NCBI GenBank assembly: GCA_024734495.1
Contig: JALMQS010000153.1
Span: 12,442,626-12,506,625 of the forward strand
Source: Forficula auricularia
Lineage: Eukaryota > Arthropoda > Insecta > Dermaptera > Forficulidae
Length of the DNA: 64,000 nt
Direction of reading: 5' to 3'
The notes below the pieces were generated by a model. The model searched no databases. It was not told where the DNA came from and saw only the letters and a program-made list of their open reading frames with translations. Below, in pieces: positions 32,996 to 45,329 of this stretch. The position numbers were made by a program, and so were the translations under genes. Every line of letters begins with the position of its first letter. Position 1 is the stretch's first letter.

Positions 32996-35261
32996 TAATA
33001 AGTAAACTAAATGTAGTATTTATAGAAATTCGAGTTATCCTAATGGGTAAATATATAGAACTTCTTAGAGTGTATTCCTCCATCTCCTATGACCTGCCAT
33101 CTCATTTTTTTTTCATCAGCATATACATATGTTGCACAAGCAAGAGTTTCCTACTTTTTCCCTCTGGCAAAAATTCAAACCGCCTCACCATTTGAACCAT
33201 CATGAGAGGGAAATCACCCCTGTAACATATACAATTTCCCCAGGAAAATTACTATAGAGAGGATTCTCTACTTAGTCCTGGTCCGAGTAGAATAATGTTT
33301 ATCAGAAAGCCTAATTTGTATGAAGTAATTAATTGCTTGCGTATTTGAGGATTCTATCCTTACTATTCTACCAGGATTTAATAAATATACTACATAACAT
33401 GTCATATTTGTAATGTACTGAATGAATATAACAAGACCCTTAAAGTCAAAGAAAATGAATCATTTAAATATCTCAAATGAAGAGGGCAAAGCCCTCGAAA
33501 CTATAGTCTCGTTATAAATAAATAAAATTTATAATTCCAGCAGAAGACTCTTTTATTGTCTCCTTCAATATCTCAAAGGAACTCAATGGTGGCCCTAGCC
33601 TAGACTATTGTAGTCAGTCAGCTAAACGGGCTGTATACTACGCATAACCTCTAATTAATAATTATGATACTAACAATTTTCTTTTTATTTATAATACTAA
33701 ATAATATTAATGAGATATAATTTCATTTCTTTCTGTTTTCTTCTGTTTATTCAATTGTGATATCAATTTCTCTTAAGAGTGAAATATTCGCTGATACTGT
33801 TTGTTGATGATCGATATCCAAATTTAAATCTCTTCACGGCTGCTTTCAATTCCTTCTTCTACTGCCTCGCTCCTACTTCGTGTGAAACGAATGACGGAAA
33901 TAAATAAATCAGTCAGACTGCAGGCCGTGAAAACAGCCCAACAGCTACATTATTAATTTTCACCCAAACTCCGATATACATTTTCTCAACCCTCGCATAT
34001 TCATATAAATTTAAATGATCCATCCTTTCATATTATTTATTTATTCCTATAGCAGCATCTATGAAGAAGTCAAGTTTGATTTTATAATAAAAAAATAATC
34101 ATAAAATTCCCAAAATAGTACGGATGACAGGCATTTCAATTCATATCGATCTGAAAAAAGGCGTAGAAATTTACTGATTGCCATGTTCGAAGCATTTTAA
34201 AATTTCAATAGTCCCAGAAATACTTATTAATTTATTTAAGAAGCTTTCACTCCCAGGTATACAAGAAGGGTAGTTTTAGATTTTCAACTTTCCACTAAAA
34301 ACGCCGGGCATAGATTCATGCAACGTGCAAATTATTGAAATTTTCAGTGGAAATACCAAAGGACAAAGGCTTAAATTTAAAATTCTCAATAAGTATGCTC
34401 TTCAAAAGTTTTGTTTTGACCATCGAGAAAAAAGCTTTAATCCGTAAATTGCTCAGTGATTTTATGTATGACATGAATGCAGAGTGTTTCTAGGTGATTA
34501 TGAAAGTAGTCAAGGGATAATTCTTTTTGTTATATTATAGGAGAAATTGTTTAATGAACTTATATCTTGAAATGCTTCTTTTCAGAAATATTAAAAAAAA
34601 ATGGTTCCAAAAATATATTTTCTCACATATCTAGGGGGGCACTAAAATATCAAATAAATATTTTAATTAATTATTAATTTTTACTCTCATGACTTTCAAA
34701 CTCACTGAGAAATCCCTAGAAAATTTTGAATAGTTTCTCATCATACAATTATGTGGTTTCTTCAGTTGTAATTCCTCTCATTTTATGAGGTGTAAACAAG
34801 TGATACAAAAAATTCAATCAATTAAATTCTGCGACCTTCAGGGGCAAAGATGTGGTTCAGCTATACCTAGCTAATGTATAGAATACTAGGTATCAAAATT
34901 AAAATTGAATCAAAATAATTAATATCTATAATTTTGACGATATTTAATATTGGCGAAAATCACGATAGGATTGATATCTCCTCGAGCTATTTAGAATTCA
35001 TAATTATATGCATTTTAATAGCAAATTTACCCATCCCGACAAGATGACAGTGGCAGTTATGTATTGTATCCTTTCATAAAACACTACATTTACTTCCCCG
35101 TTGACTAGCGCTTCTGATTTTTGCCAATATATATTTTTAGGACTTAATGGCATTTTTTGATCAAAATGGTTTTAAAACGAAAACCATTACGAAAAAACAG
35201 CGATTTCTTTACGATTACAAAACATTGTATGTACAAAAAAGTATACTTTGAAACAGGCATA
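32996..35261. other. No gene supported; one GAAAC-box hairpin
   Basis: At 33478-33503 the plus strand reads ATGAAGA followed by GGGC-AAA-GCCC and TCGAAAC. It is a short perfect hairpin with a GAAAC box like the snap-back elements, next to a TAAATAAATAAA tract. The block 33540-33660 downstream is GC-richer. No exon-like frame was found elsewhere. Confidence 0.4.
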
Positions 35262-35424
35262 CCTGAGAGGTGAACCGCGATTGGAATTAGGTGTATACGT
35301 CTTTGGAATTATTTTGGAATTCATTAGATAATACCCCTACATCTGTTGATCTTTCTACTTGGAAATGAAAGTGTAAGTGGAAATAGGTATACACGATATT
35401 AGGTCGCGGTTCACCAATCCTCAA
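35262..35424. mobile_element. MITE of the GGTGAACCGCGA family, full short form
   Basis: The ends CCTGAGAGGTGAACCGCGAT and, reverse-complemented, GGATTGGTGAACCGCGACCT match the family at 15815 and 49102. The inside includes GAATTCATTAGATAAT and CTACTTGGAAATGAAAGTG, also found in the 15.8-kb copy. The flanks show no clear duplication, so this is an older copy. It gives the uninterrupted reference for the solo LTR insertion at 15953. Confidence 0.75.
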
Positions 35425-37039
35425 ACGTAAAACCATAATATTTGGCCCGCTGCTTCAAAAGTATTATTACAACTTTTCCACTTATTATTATAAAATATTT
35501 TATTTTATCAATTCATAAAATCATTATTTTCTTTAACTTGACTTAACAGAACTTAATTTTTTGTAATCGTCCCCCACTAAAAAAAGACCCATTTGAAAAA
35601 ACAACAACAGTAAAAACCCGTGACTGTTTTAGTATTTTTTCAATAACACAAGCAAATACAAAATGTTAAAATATAAAATTTTAATAAAGCCATTTAGAAA
35701 CTGTAATACCCTATACACCAATTGCTATTGAAATTAAACAAAATGTGCTAATGGGTTTAAAAAAGAACAATATAATAATAATCATAAGTGGCCCGCGGTG
35801 TTCCAGAGTTTGGGTATCCCTATTTTTAAAAATATTTTTACTCACGTTTCAGACATTTCTAAACACGATAAGAAAAAAATTAGACTTCGCATTCCGACTA
35901 CTTATATGAATCAATTATTATCTTATATAATCCTCTATTTCAATTATTATATTATCTTCATGGTAGCTTTCCATTCTTGTGATAATGAAGTTAAACTTTT
36001 TTCTTCTCTCTTTTCTCCATAGATTTGATAAAATTCTATTATTCAGATGGTGGAAGGCATATTTTTGGGACTATCTCTCGTTGGCAGTTGCTTTGCGCTC
36101 GGACGGATGCAAGGGCCATTTGCCAGGGGTATAGCCAGAGGGGTATAGCAACAGGAGCAACAGGCCCTGGCCCTTGCGCCCCCAAGAAACCAAAGCCCGG
36201 TACCCTTCCTCCTTCTTACCTCGACTTCGCGCCCAAGTCAGTTCTATAAATACGTCACGTTCCGTTTTATTGCATTTGAATTCCGTTGTTCGATAAAAAT
36301 ATCTCTTGCAAACGTGATTTTCATAAGTATGAGAAATATCCGATTTGTTCCTTTCGACCGGCAGTATTTCTCATAAATGCCCTTTCGCCCTCCCATTCGT
36401 TCTCCCTTTCGAACGCCGTTGTATTTGTGTCGGACAGATTAAAGAGCCGAGCCAGCATTTTGTCATTATCATCTTGAAAAGTTTATATGCATTTAAATTT
36501 CCCCATTCGTAGTTAAGAGAAAGTATTGTAAGCGTAAATATATAGCCTCGTTTTGGCGCGTTGGTCATAATTTCACAGAATATCTTAAAAATAAAAGTTG
36601 TCTTTCATTTCACACATTTTATGACACTTTAATTTTTCTTTAAAAAATATATATCATCCGTTAGCACATCTACGAGTAACTATCAAGTTCAACAAATATT
36701 ATTAGTATTAACAAATATTGAAATTGGTTAATTGAATTGATATAATTTGCATAATTTACTAGAAATAAACGATCAAATAGCGTGTGGCTGGTGTTGTTGT
36801 TTGATCATGTTTGTTTTTTGCCGAATAATTTAGCCATCGGAAATAAATTATCATTACTAAATAATATAGACATATGGTGCTTAAATCTGCAGGCATTCTT
36901 AATGGCTTACATGCTTTTATGAAACATGGCCCTTCGAACTGTTTGCCTGTCTGAGTGACGGAGAAATTCCACCCTATTCTAAAAATCCGATTTCTTAAAT
37001 TTTGCACACATACATATTCGTTGTAACAATAGAAAAATT
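35425..37039. other. No gene supported; GC-richer block 36040-36560
   Basis: An ATG at 36048 opens 28 codons of hydrophobic-looking sequence after a CAG-like acceptor, then stops. A 74-codon frame overlaps it in another phase. Segments such as GGGGTATAGCCAGAGGGG look transposon-derived. I do not call a gene. Confidence 0.4.
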
Positions 37040-37205
37040 AATTATATCGAAATACGGGTTAATAATATTATTTTCTTAAAATTTTAAAATTTTTATCCGG
37101 TACCTAGAACCCAGCACTTTTCTTTCTCGTCAAAATTTTTTTCAAAAATAGAATCAACTTTCATCTCACGAATCATCGTTTCGTTGCATTAGGTTTTTTA
37201 TACTA
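37040..37205. repeat. Dispersed repeat, partner at 45450-45730
   Basis: The block GGGTTAATAATATTATTTTC, AAAATTTTAAAATTTTTATC and CGGTACCTAGAACC matches 45611-45670. The following GAATCAACTTTCATCTCACG with AATCATCGTTTCGTT matches 45451-45480. The two blocks come in the opposite order at the second locus, so one locus is rearranged. The family is unknown. Confidence 0.55.
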
Positions 37206-37299
37206 TTTTTCTTAATCGAGTTGCCAAGTCTTTCAATTATTATATTTTTTGAATTTCTATTAATGTGCCCTAACAACATTGCCTCCACAAAAAGAAATT

Positions 37300-37500
37300 T
37301 CGGGCCCAGGACCCAATATCTGAAGCCAGTCCTTTATTATGGAATAAGCGTCCCTAATAGGACAATGTTTCAAACTATATATATTACTATAGTAACTATA
37401 TTGTGCCTATATAGATTTCGAGAATCTATATAGTTACTATATAGTTTGAAACCTTGTGCTACTAGGGGTGTGTTTAATTCCGGGCCCCATATGTGCATTT
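37300..37500. repeat. Imperfect palindrome, centre near 37419
   Basis: CAATGTTTCAAACTATATAT on the left pairs with ATATAGTTTGAAACCTTGT on the right, and the outer TTCGGGCCC pairs imperfectly with a GGGCCC-containing segment near 37480. Inner TATAGATT and AATCTATA flank the centre. Likely a decayed snap-back or TIR element. Confidence 0.5.
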
Positions 37501-39374
37501 TGATCACCCCTCCCCCTTCTGGGCGCCATGGTGTAAAGTCAACTCTTTTGACACCTCAGCAATTCAGTTGACGACACCTTCATTAATTTCAATAAATAAA
37601 AAATAAATAAATAAATAATAATGCTCTGAATTAAATAACCAAAGGCGATATTTAATTTTATCAAAAATAGGAACGATACTTTACTTTCTTTAGTGAAAAG
37701 TCTTGTGTTCCTGAAATCGTTATTTTTTTAATCCGGGTCTTCTACGTTTCCTAATGTTAATTCTTATATTTTTTGTTTATAATTTATTTATTTATTTTTT
37801 AATTTTATCCTTTTGAGGAAAATTGAATGGGTTTATTTGAAAAGATTGAGTAAACTAAAGACCATATATGCCCATATCACCGGTAATGTAACTTTTATCA
37901 AAGCATTTTTTTTTAATTTAAATATTTAATTGTTTTTAATTTATTCTTCTATTGTTATGATGCTCATTAAACACACCACGGTATTTTCCATCCTTCCCTA
38001 TCCATAATGGGAGATTCACTTATTCACTATAAGTTGCTATGCAGCCCCATATTACACCAAATTCAAATTACACTCCAAGTTCCATCGCGGTTTTTATTTG
38101 GTCTAGCGTTAACAAGATCAATTTTCTTTCTAGAATTTTCATTTTAATAATATTAAATAACTTAATTCAATTTCCCTGAAGTGTTTAAAAAAAGAATAGC
38201 TTAACTTCAATTATCTTTTCTTGGCAAGAAAGAAGGAAATGCTTTCAAACTTCTTACTCAATTCTTGAAATAAAAAAAGTCTTCCATTCGAAAGATAGTT
38301 GTCCACATTTTGCCATCAATATTTTACTGCCTGTAAAAGACTTCAAGATTTAAAGATTTCTCTGGTTAAAGCTAAAGTTGCTTCCTTTCGATATTTGTAT
38401 TATAAAAAAAAAACAACTTTTAATCTATATTTCCTTTTTAAAATTCATTTTCAAACGAAGTCATCATAGTTATAAAGTGAAATAAAATAATAAATAAATA
38501 AATTGATGTTTAATGATCGGCAGTTTAGGCTTAAATAGCAATAAGCAAAGCTTATATGCACACTGTTTCTGAGGACCCCACCTTAATTTGAATGAAATTA
38601 GAGTTTAGATATTTATCATGACTTCAAATAAATTATTGTATTTTTTTAAATAGGAAAAGTTTTTTCGATTTTAATTAATGTAAGCATGAAGGCAATTTGA
38701 ATTATTTTTGCTTATGAACCCGAAATTTCTCACTATCTACTGATGCAATTTGATAAATTCACTCAATTTTTTTTTTCTATTGATTTAAAATATTCTCTAA
38801 ACTGTAGAGAAAAAATATTTTTAAGCGTGTATTTTTTCCTGTCTGTTCGTGTGTATGTATGTCTTTTATTTTGTCTACCTGGACCTACAAAATCCAAAAA
38901 TGTTAGGTCGTACAAAGTTCATTCTGATTGCGAATTCTTTAAATATATTTCCAAAACGAAGAGCTGATTAAATATTGGGCTTTATTGTTTTTAAATGGTT
39001 CGAATTCAAATATGAAAAAAATTAGGAAAAATTGATTTTTTAAAGGGATCTATTTAATAATCACAGCAAATGAGCTAATGTTTGGTACAAAAGTTTGTAT
39101 TAATAATGGACTTCTACTATGTTTCAGCCATATAGCTCAATTGCTCACTGGCAAAAAATTATACAATTAACTAAAATTTGCTTAAAACATAATCGAGTCT
39201 TGAAAAAGATATCACTGCCTATATTATATATATTATATATGTTGTAAATCTATTAAATATTGAAAATCATAAGCAAGAGGCCAGTGAGGTAGAATTTTTT
39301 GAAAGGGTTAAATTTCAGGGAAGTCTTTTACTTTATTATACACGTATGTTTATTTATTTTTATTTTTATTATTT
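37501..39374. other. AT-rich stretch, no gene seen
   Basis: It includes AAAT tandem runs at 37590-37620 and 38490-38505, and a CTGTCTGTTCGTGTGTATGT stretch near 38840 of the kind found in LINE 3' regions. No exon-like frame. Confidence 0.4.
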
Positions 39375-39600
39375 TTTTAATGATATTGGTGGGAGACTGA
39401 GTTACACCAAGAAGGTGCAGCTCCTTTACGTTTGGGTTGACTTCTGCATCGTTAAGAAGAAGAGGAATATATTTTAGGAGCTGAGCTAGTGTCGAAGGTA
39501 CCTGTGGATACGGGCCTTAAATAAATGAAGTTTGTAGTTGACCGGAAAGATGGTTGTGAGTTCCAGTTTCTAGAAGCCATAGGGATAAACTATTTAAAGC
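39375..39600 (-). pseudogene. LINE reverse transcriptase C-terminus and 3' end
   Basis: On the minus strand the translation gives FIPMASRNWNSQPS, matching the FIPMTSRDWNSLPP motif of the LINE at 56962-57567, followed by a degenerate C-terminal tail. Its 3' region CACCTTCTTGGTGTAACTC is shared with CACCTTCTTGGTGCAACT-like sequence of that LINE, and it ends in an A-rich tail. It is heavily 5'-truncated and frameshifted. Confidence 0.7.
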
Positions 39601-40428
39601 TAAGATTTTTCTGTATTTTATTTTGCAAAAATTTCTAATTTTTTATTACTTCATATTCTCTACAAAGAAAAATGTTAACTTTATTTTTAAATCAATTTTC
39701 AATAGCTTGTGAGATGATATATATAATTATATATTAGCCAGATAATGCATATTTAGACTATATAATATACTCTAAATGAGTATACCATAGCCGTTGCGTT
39801 CCTAAGCAAATATAGAGTTGCAACTGAGTGTATTTTCTTTAGGCCTTTCTATTTAATTCCATTGGGATACAGATTCATGTAACACGTTCTTATTATTGTT
39901 TTACATTTTGGTTAGATTATTTATTTATTCATCAATAAATATTATTTAATTTTTTTTAAATGTTGTAGGTATTTATAAAAGACATTGTGTCCAAGAATTG
40001 TATAGTCTATAGCGGAATGATTTCTTTTAATTGTATATTTCGATTTTATTTGACTTGTCATAAATATATATATATATATAAATATATCAAGGTAGATAAT
40101 TGATCATTCCAAGTCACTCTGGCTTAAATGACAATTTGATTGGAACAAACAATTTCGTGCATTGCTAAGTGTTCGAGTTTAACATTGATTTCTGATCAAG
40201 TCATCAGCAGAAGCCAAGTCTATATCTAATACTTTGACGGCCAGTTAAGTACTAAGACAATTTCAAACAAATTAAAATTAAATAGCTTGTAATATTATGA
40301 ATGATATGCCTAGACTAGAGATGATTGCTTAAAGGGCTCGCATTTAACATCATACGAGGACATTATTCACCTTACATATTGATTAGTAATCTCATAAAGT
40401 GACTTAATGCTTACTGATTATTATGTAA
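39601..40428. other. AT-rich stretch, no gene seen
   Basis: It contains a (TA)8 tract at 40065-40080. No repeat or exon-like frame was recognised. Confidence 0.45.
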
Positions 40429-40641
40429 GGTTGTAAGTTAGTGTTAGAAAAAAATAAGCTGTGTATCAGTAGAAATAATGAAATTTTTAATGTTTAATTC
40501 CTAATATCTCGAAAGCATATGAGTACTTCTTTATCACTGAACGCCGTTCTCATATACCTTCGAAATATTTTGAATCAAACATTAAAAATTTCATAATTTG
40601 CATTTATACATAGCTTATTTCTTTCTAAAAAACTTACAACC
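40429..40641. repeat. Palindrome, arms about 100 bp
   Basis: GGTTGTAAGT at the left tip pairs with ACTTACAACC at the right. Inside, AAATAAGCTGTGTAT and GAAATTTTTAATGTTT in the left arm have near-perfect complements in the right arm. The centre is near 40535. It ends about 40 bases before a (TA)12 tract and a mariner insertion. No open frame. Confidence 0.75.
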
Positions 40642-40678
40642 ATTATATCTATTTGTTGTCTAGTATTGGTGATAAAAT

Positions 40679-40702
40679 TATATATATATATATATATATA
40701 TA
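40679..40702. repeat. (TA)12 microsatellite at a mariner junction
   Basis: Uninterrupted TA repeat directly before the mariner 5' end. TA is the mariner target, so this tract is a natural insertion site. Confidence 0.95.
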
Positions 40703-41299
40703 CTCGGCAGGCTGAAAAATTCGTAGGCTGACACATAAATGGAGCCACTAGTATCAAATCCATATGATCTTTAGTTAGCCCCAACCTTCAAAAGACGCGT
40801 GTATAAATTTGACAGCTGTTGCACTATTAGTATCTGAGTTATAGCATTTTTAGTGAAAGAACTTTTAGTACTTCGAAAAAATGGATAAAAAGGAATTTCG
40901 TGTGTTAATGAAGCATTGCTTTTTGGCGAAAAAAATACTGTTTAAACCAAGGTTTGACTTGATAAACATTATTCGGACTTTGCACCAGCAAAATCAAACG
41001 TAGAAAAGTGGTTTGCTAAATTTAAACGAGGCGAAATGAGCACCGAGGACGATGCACGCAGTGGACGCCCCAAAGAGTCAGTTACCGACGAAAACATCAA
41101 AAAAGTCCACAAAATAATTTTTGATAACCGTAAAGTGATGTTGATTGAGATAGCTGAGACCCTAAAGATATCAAAAGAACGTGTTGGTCATATCGTGGAT
41201 GAATATTTGGATATGAGAAAGCTCTGTTCAAAGTGGGTTCAGCGCGAGCTCACAACCGACCAAAAACAGCAACGAATCGATTGGACAATCTGTTCCTAA
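40703..41299 (+). pseudogene. mariner transposase remnant, 5' end and N-terminal part
   Basis: The 5' end CTCGGCAGGCTGAAAAATTC looks like a mariner inverted repeat and untranslated leader. Transposase starts at 40881 (MDKKEFRVLMKHCFL). A frameshift near 40930-40950 breaks it. The reading then resumes in another frame with LDKHYSDFAPAKSNVEKWF and continues from 41036 through STEDDARSGRPKESVTDEN, ISKERVGHIVDEYLDMRKL and QKQQRID. These cover the N-terminal helix-turn-helix DNA-binding part up to the linker. After RID the match ends, and the catalytic D,D34D domain and the 3' inverted repeat are missing. It is dead and cannot be mobilised. Confidence 0.9.
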
Positions 41300-42544
41300 A
41301 AAGGTTATAATTCAATCAAATTTCTCGCAACCTATCTTTTTGCTTTTGTGTGCTTTTATTGATTTTTCAAAATAAAAGAAAAACTAAGACTTACAATCCA
41401 AAGGGAATTCGATTTCACAAGATTTTTCAAATTGCTTGTTTTCTTACCCTCAAGTTTATGAATTAAATCCTTTATTAAGATACTCTCGAAAATATTTCTT
41501 AATGGAATTGTTACTTGTACTACTTCTTTGTTCTAGATAGCTGAATTAGTTGAAGCGATTTATATGTCAACAAGCTTCCGTGTGCTACTGAATAATAATA
41601 AAAAAAATGCCCCTGAGGATTCTTTTTAGGTATTGTTAGGATTCCCGATATCAACTAAGCGATAAGAGAGAGATAATAGAACGTTTGTATTTATATCCTT
41701 AAATAACGATTCCAGACGATATTTCTCTTCTCCATTTAAATATTACTAAAGAAAATGGCATAGAGTTTCTCGGTCGGCCTATAAATGCAAATTCGTCCGG
41801 GTGATAAACTTTGCAGCGTAGATCCAATCGTTTCAACACACTCGAAACGGACCCTTAACGATCAGGCCGTTACTTAAAAAAAATATATATAGTATAGTAT
41901 ATATAAGCGGGATTCTATTTCCATGTCTATGAATGAGAAACGCGCTTAGAAACATGAAATAAATGTATATTTCAATACCTGAAGAAAACATTCATCGTAC
42001 CGTATTCATGCTAAGCGAAAACCTTCTGTTTTGTTAAGCATTTATATTCTCTTTTGATATTAAACAGAGACCAAAAACATTAATTTATTAAATAAATATC
42101 ATATATTCGGTTAAGAAAGCGGAACGAAAATCCAGCATCCATGATAATTTTGCCATGAGACGAAGTCGAAAATGCTTTTGTTAAAATTATTTGTTAAAAC
42201 ATAACATTTTGGAAATACACTTAACCTGTAAGCCTTCTTATCGTGTTTAAAGATCTCCGAAATGTGCAGAAAAATAATTTACATTCATAATTTGTTTCTT
42301 TCTATTTCTATATCCGTGTGTGTCTGGCTGTGTGGTTAGAATAAAAACAAAAAGTCGTAGAAAATTTGTTTTCGTGTCAAAAATTTTTTGGATTGAAAAT
42401 ACTCAATGCTTAAATAGTGAGTCGATTCTGTAGAATTACTTCTAGACATCAAAATTAAATAAAATAAAGATTTTACTTTTCCGAAAACTGCGATTCTGGT
42501 GTATCGTTGAAAGATTTGTTCAGAGCTGTATTCTAAGCTATTAT
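41300..42544. other. AT-rich stretch, no gene seen
   Basis: No transposase continuation follows the mariner fragment. Some GC-richer sequence at 41820-41880 has no open frame. Confidence 0.4.
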
Positions 42545-43637
42545 TAGAGACCGGATTTTTATGCAATAAAAACTGCCAAAATATTCCATAAAATATGCAG
42601 TTAAAAAGGCTGAAATATGTAAGTAATATCCAGAATACGTTGAAATATGCAAATATATGCAGTAAAAATTGTCTAAATAAATTTTTTTATGCACTAAAAA
42701 ATTAAAATTGAAGACAAAAAGTCTATATATTTGAAGGAGTGCTATGAAAGAAATAAAATGTTAAAGTAAGCTATAGACGCCAAGTGTCAAATATGTACTT
42801 TTATTGAGTAAAAAAATTCACAAAATTCTCAATATATTTAATATATTAGAAAATCTTTAAACTATTAAATATTAGGTGCACTTGAATAAAATCAACATAA
42901 TAAATATAATAAACTTTCAAAAATGTGATCGAAAAATACGGGGGGGGGGGGGGGCGGTAGTTTTAATTAACAGACACGATTGTATATTATTGCTGTTATT
43001 TTTTTATATTAGCAAGCTTTTCTTATTGATGTACAAATAATAAACTATTAAAATAAAGCAAATATTTGTCCGGCTATAATCTGTTCACTATACTAATTTG
43101 CACACACTTTCACACATACCCACGAACACTCAATGGCCAAAATGGGGTATAGTTACCGAAGACCATTAAAAAAAATAATAATAAAGAAAGAATTAACAAA
43201 GGATCTCAAAAATAATTAAAATTTGTTTGTAATTGTAAATAATTTATGTTTACAAGTATTTTTCTAAATTATCTTCAGGTTATTATGTCTACGATCACTT
43301 AAAATTGATTTATACGACGAAACGGAGTGCTCCACATCCTCAAATGTAATGGGGGCAAATTTAAAGGAACTTTATATATATATTTCTTCATTTTTTTAAA
43401 TTCATTCTCCGAAAATTTACTTTTAAAAATTCTGTATTTAGCGCGAAATAAATAAATATTTGACAAAAAAATCCTCCAAATATGCAATTTTATGCAATAT
43501 TCCTCAAATATGCAAAAATATGCAGAATAAAATTTAACCCACAGTATCCTAGATGCATGATTCGGATAGATAATTGATCCCCTGGGTCGTATGTGGCTGC
43601 AAACAAAATATGGAATTGCATATGAATCCGGTCTCTA
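42545..43637. mobile_element. Non-autonomous hAT-like element, 1093 bp
   Basis: The terminal inverted repeats start TAGAGACCGGATT at both ends and continue with TATGCAAT, matching at 21 of the first 23 positions. The flanks are GCTATTAT (42537-42544) and GTTATTAT (43638-43645), 7 of 8 identical, with the T and A at positions 2 and 7 expected of hAT targets in the right copy. ATATGCA-type motifs are clustered just inside both ends, as in hAT elements that bind transposase there. The middle carries a G run (about 42940-42954) and a short minus-strand frame at 43299-43487 without a recognisable transposase domain. Confidence 0.85.
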
Positions 43638-43647
43638 GTTATTATAC

Positions 43648-43933
43648 GGCGACTGTGGGTCAGTGGGTAGAGTGTTGGCCCGCTGACTCGAAGATTGCTG
43701 GTTCGAGACCGAATCTCGGCAGATAGATATTTGCAGTCGCCTCCTCTTGGAAAGTAATGGCAACCTGCCAAGAGTATAATTGCCTAGTAACCTCTTCAAA
43801 TTAGCCGTTCGGAACCGGCGTTAAAAAGTAGGTCCTGTATATCTGTGTAAAAACAACTAAACACACTCAGCACAGGTATATGTGGAGAGGAGCCGACACC
43901 CGTTTCGGGTATGGCACTCGAAGAAGAAGAAGA
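43648..43933 (+). mobile_element. tRNA-derived SINE, 286 bp, 11-bp target duplication
   Basis: The head has an A box, TGGGTCAGTGGG (43656-43667), and a perfect B box, GGTTCGAGACC (43700-43710), 33 bases apart, so an internal polymerase III promoter is present. The body ends in a GAAGAAGAAG tail (about 43919-43935). AGTTATTATAC is repeated exactly at 43637-43647 and 43934-43944. The insertion used the hAT element's right-hand target duplication and its last base. The head differs from the other two SINE types in the window. An antisense and a sense frame overlapping it are not genes. Confidence 0.9.
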
Positions 43934-43944
43934 AGTTATTATAC

Positions 43945-44386
43945 AATGCTGATAACCAATCTCCAAACGCAGATGCTACGCTCTAAGATGAATAGAGACT
44001 GTTACTTTAGTATCAAAAGAAGTAAGGGCCATATAACGGTTGATGCTAATGTTTGGGGGCTGATTCAAAGCCAAAAGATGCTTCCAATATTACCTGAGGC
44101 TGGTAATTCTCTTAACCCCCATGCTGCTTATTAAATTTTTTTTACGACTCATAATGAAAATCAAAAAATAAATAATTATTTAAATAAAAAATATGTTCTC
44201 ATAGCTAAGAAGAAAAGTGAAAAGTTCCCTATTTTTTGAAGATTACTTCACTAACCAAAAAAACTAGTAGTTAATAAATAGTGTGATTTTTCTGACTGTG
44301 ATACTGTGTAGATTCTGAAACCACCCACATTCTTTTTAGAATTTTTTCTTTCAAACAAAAATCATTATAAGTGAGGATTTACAAAT
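43945..44386. other. No gene seen
   Basis: AT-rich sequence between the SINE and the next snap-back element. A short plus-strand frame running out of the SINE tail is a chance frame. Confidence 0.4.
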
Positions 44387-44685
44387 AGAAGGCAGTCCAG
44401 GAATAAATAAAAATAATATTTGCAATAAAAAAGTGTTTATTGGAAGATTTTCTCTTTACAGCTTTTGAAACCGACATTTCGGAGAATCTTCCCTCCTTTA
44501 AACCCTAAAGAAAGAGCGAAGTTCCTCCGAAACGTGGGTTTCAAAAGCTTTAAAGAGAAAAGCTTCCAATAAATACTCTTTTGTTGGAAATATTTATTTT
44601 ATTTATTCCTGGTCTGCCTTCCATTAAATCTTCAGTTAAAAATCTGCCAGTCCGCAACCAAAGAAAAGCTTCTAATATAAAATTT
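44387..44685. mobile_element. Inverted dimer of the GCTGCCTTCC family, degenerate core
   Basis: The left half is a minus-strand copy starting at GAAGGCAGTCCAGGAATAAA and reaching ACCGACATTTCGGAG. The right half runs forward through CTCCGAAACGTGGGTTTC to GGTCTGCCTTCCATTAAATC and CCAGTCCGCAACC. The two halves pair over most of their length. The core reads CTAAAGA instead of CTGAAGA in the forward half, so the ribozyme-like part is broken. Confidence 0.7.
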
Positions 44686-45329
44686 TTAATAATAATATAA
44701 TAATTCTATTCATTGCATAAATGCCAAAAATAGTACATAATATTACAAATTACAATATTATTATTATTTCTTAATCATCGAAGTTTTGAAGTGGAACTTC
44801 AAATACGATGCTGCACCGGTTCAAGGTTTGCTTTAAATATCTAACGCTATCGTAGAGGGTGAATTTTAAGATAGAATGGAAATAGAACGTAATAGATTCT
44901 GTGAGTAATATGGAAGCGACGCGCATACGTATCCTATTCCTTCTAGTATTTTGTACGAACCAAAGTATCGTCTTTCTGCATCTTGGGGCGCTAGTGATGG
45001 AAGAAGACAAATCGTGTATAAACCAAATAAAAGTAGTAGAGAAAAGCCAAACGAGTATATTCTAAAACGATTTTTTGGACAATAAATTTTTTGCTAGAAA
45101 TCTTGAAAAAATTGAACTGAAACATTTTATATCATATTTTACCCGTAGTTATCATAGTCTTATCCTAAATATTATAGAGTTGAACGCCTCAACAATAGAA
45201 GATTATCCACAAACAGAAATGTGTAGTAATTTCATTTAAATAATATTGAAAAAATGTAAGCACGCATACACAATTTTTTTTACAATTATTTTAAAATATA
45301 TATTTATTGATGATACTGACAAGACAATA
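44686..45329. other. AT-rich stretch, no gene supported
   Basis: A 79-codon minus-strand frame at 44771-45010 lacks splice or domain support. Confidence 0.4.

Noticed and set aside
36025..36249. Frames at a GC-rich patch, including a hydrophobic 28-codon start at 36048
   Set aside because: Short, competing phases, transposon-like G-rich segments, no convincing donor.
43648..43730. tRNA gene
   Set aside because: A and B boxes are good but the cloverleaf ends do not pair as an acceptor stem, and the 286-base body, GAA tail and target duplication mark a SINE.
43490..44134. Frames over the hAT right end and the SINE (93 codons minus, 84 codons plus)
   Set aside because: They follow transposon DNA and its GAA tail, not a host gene.
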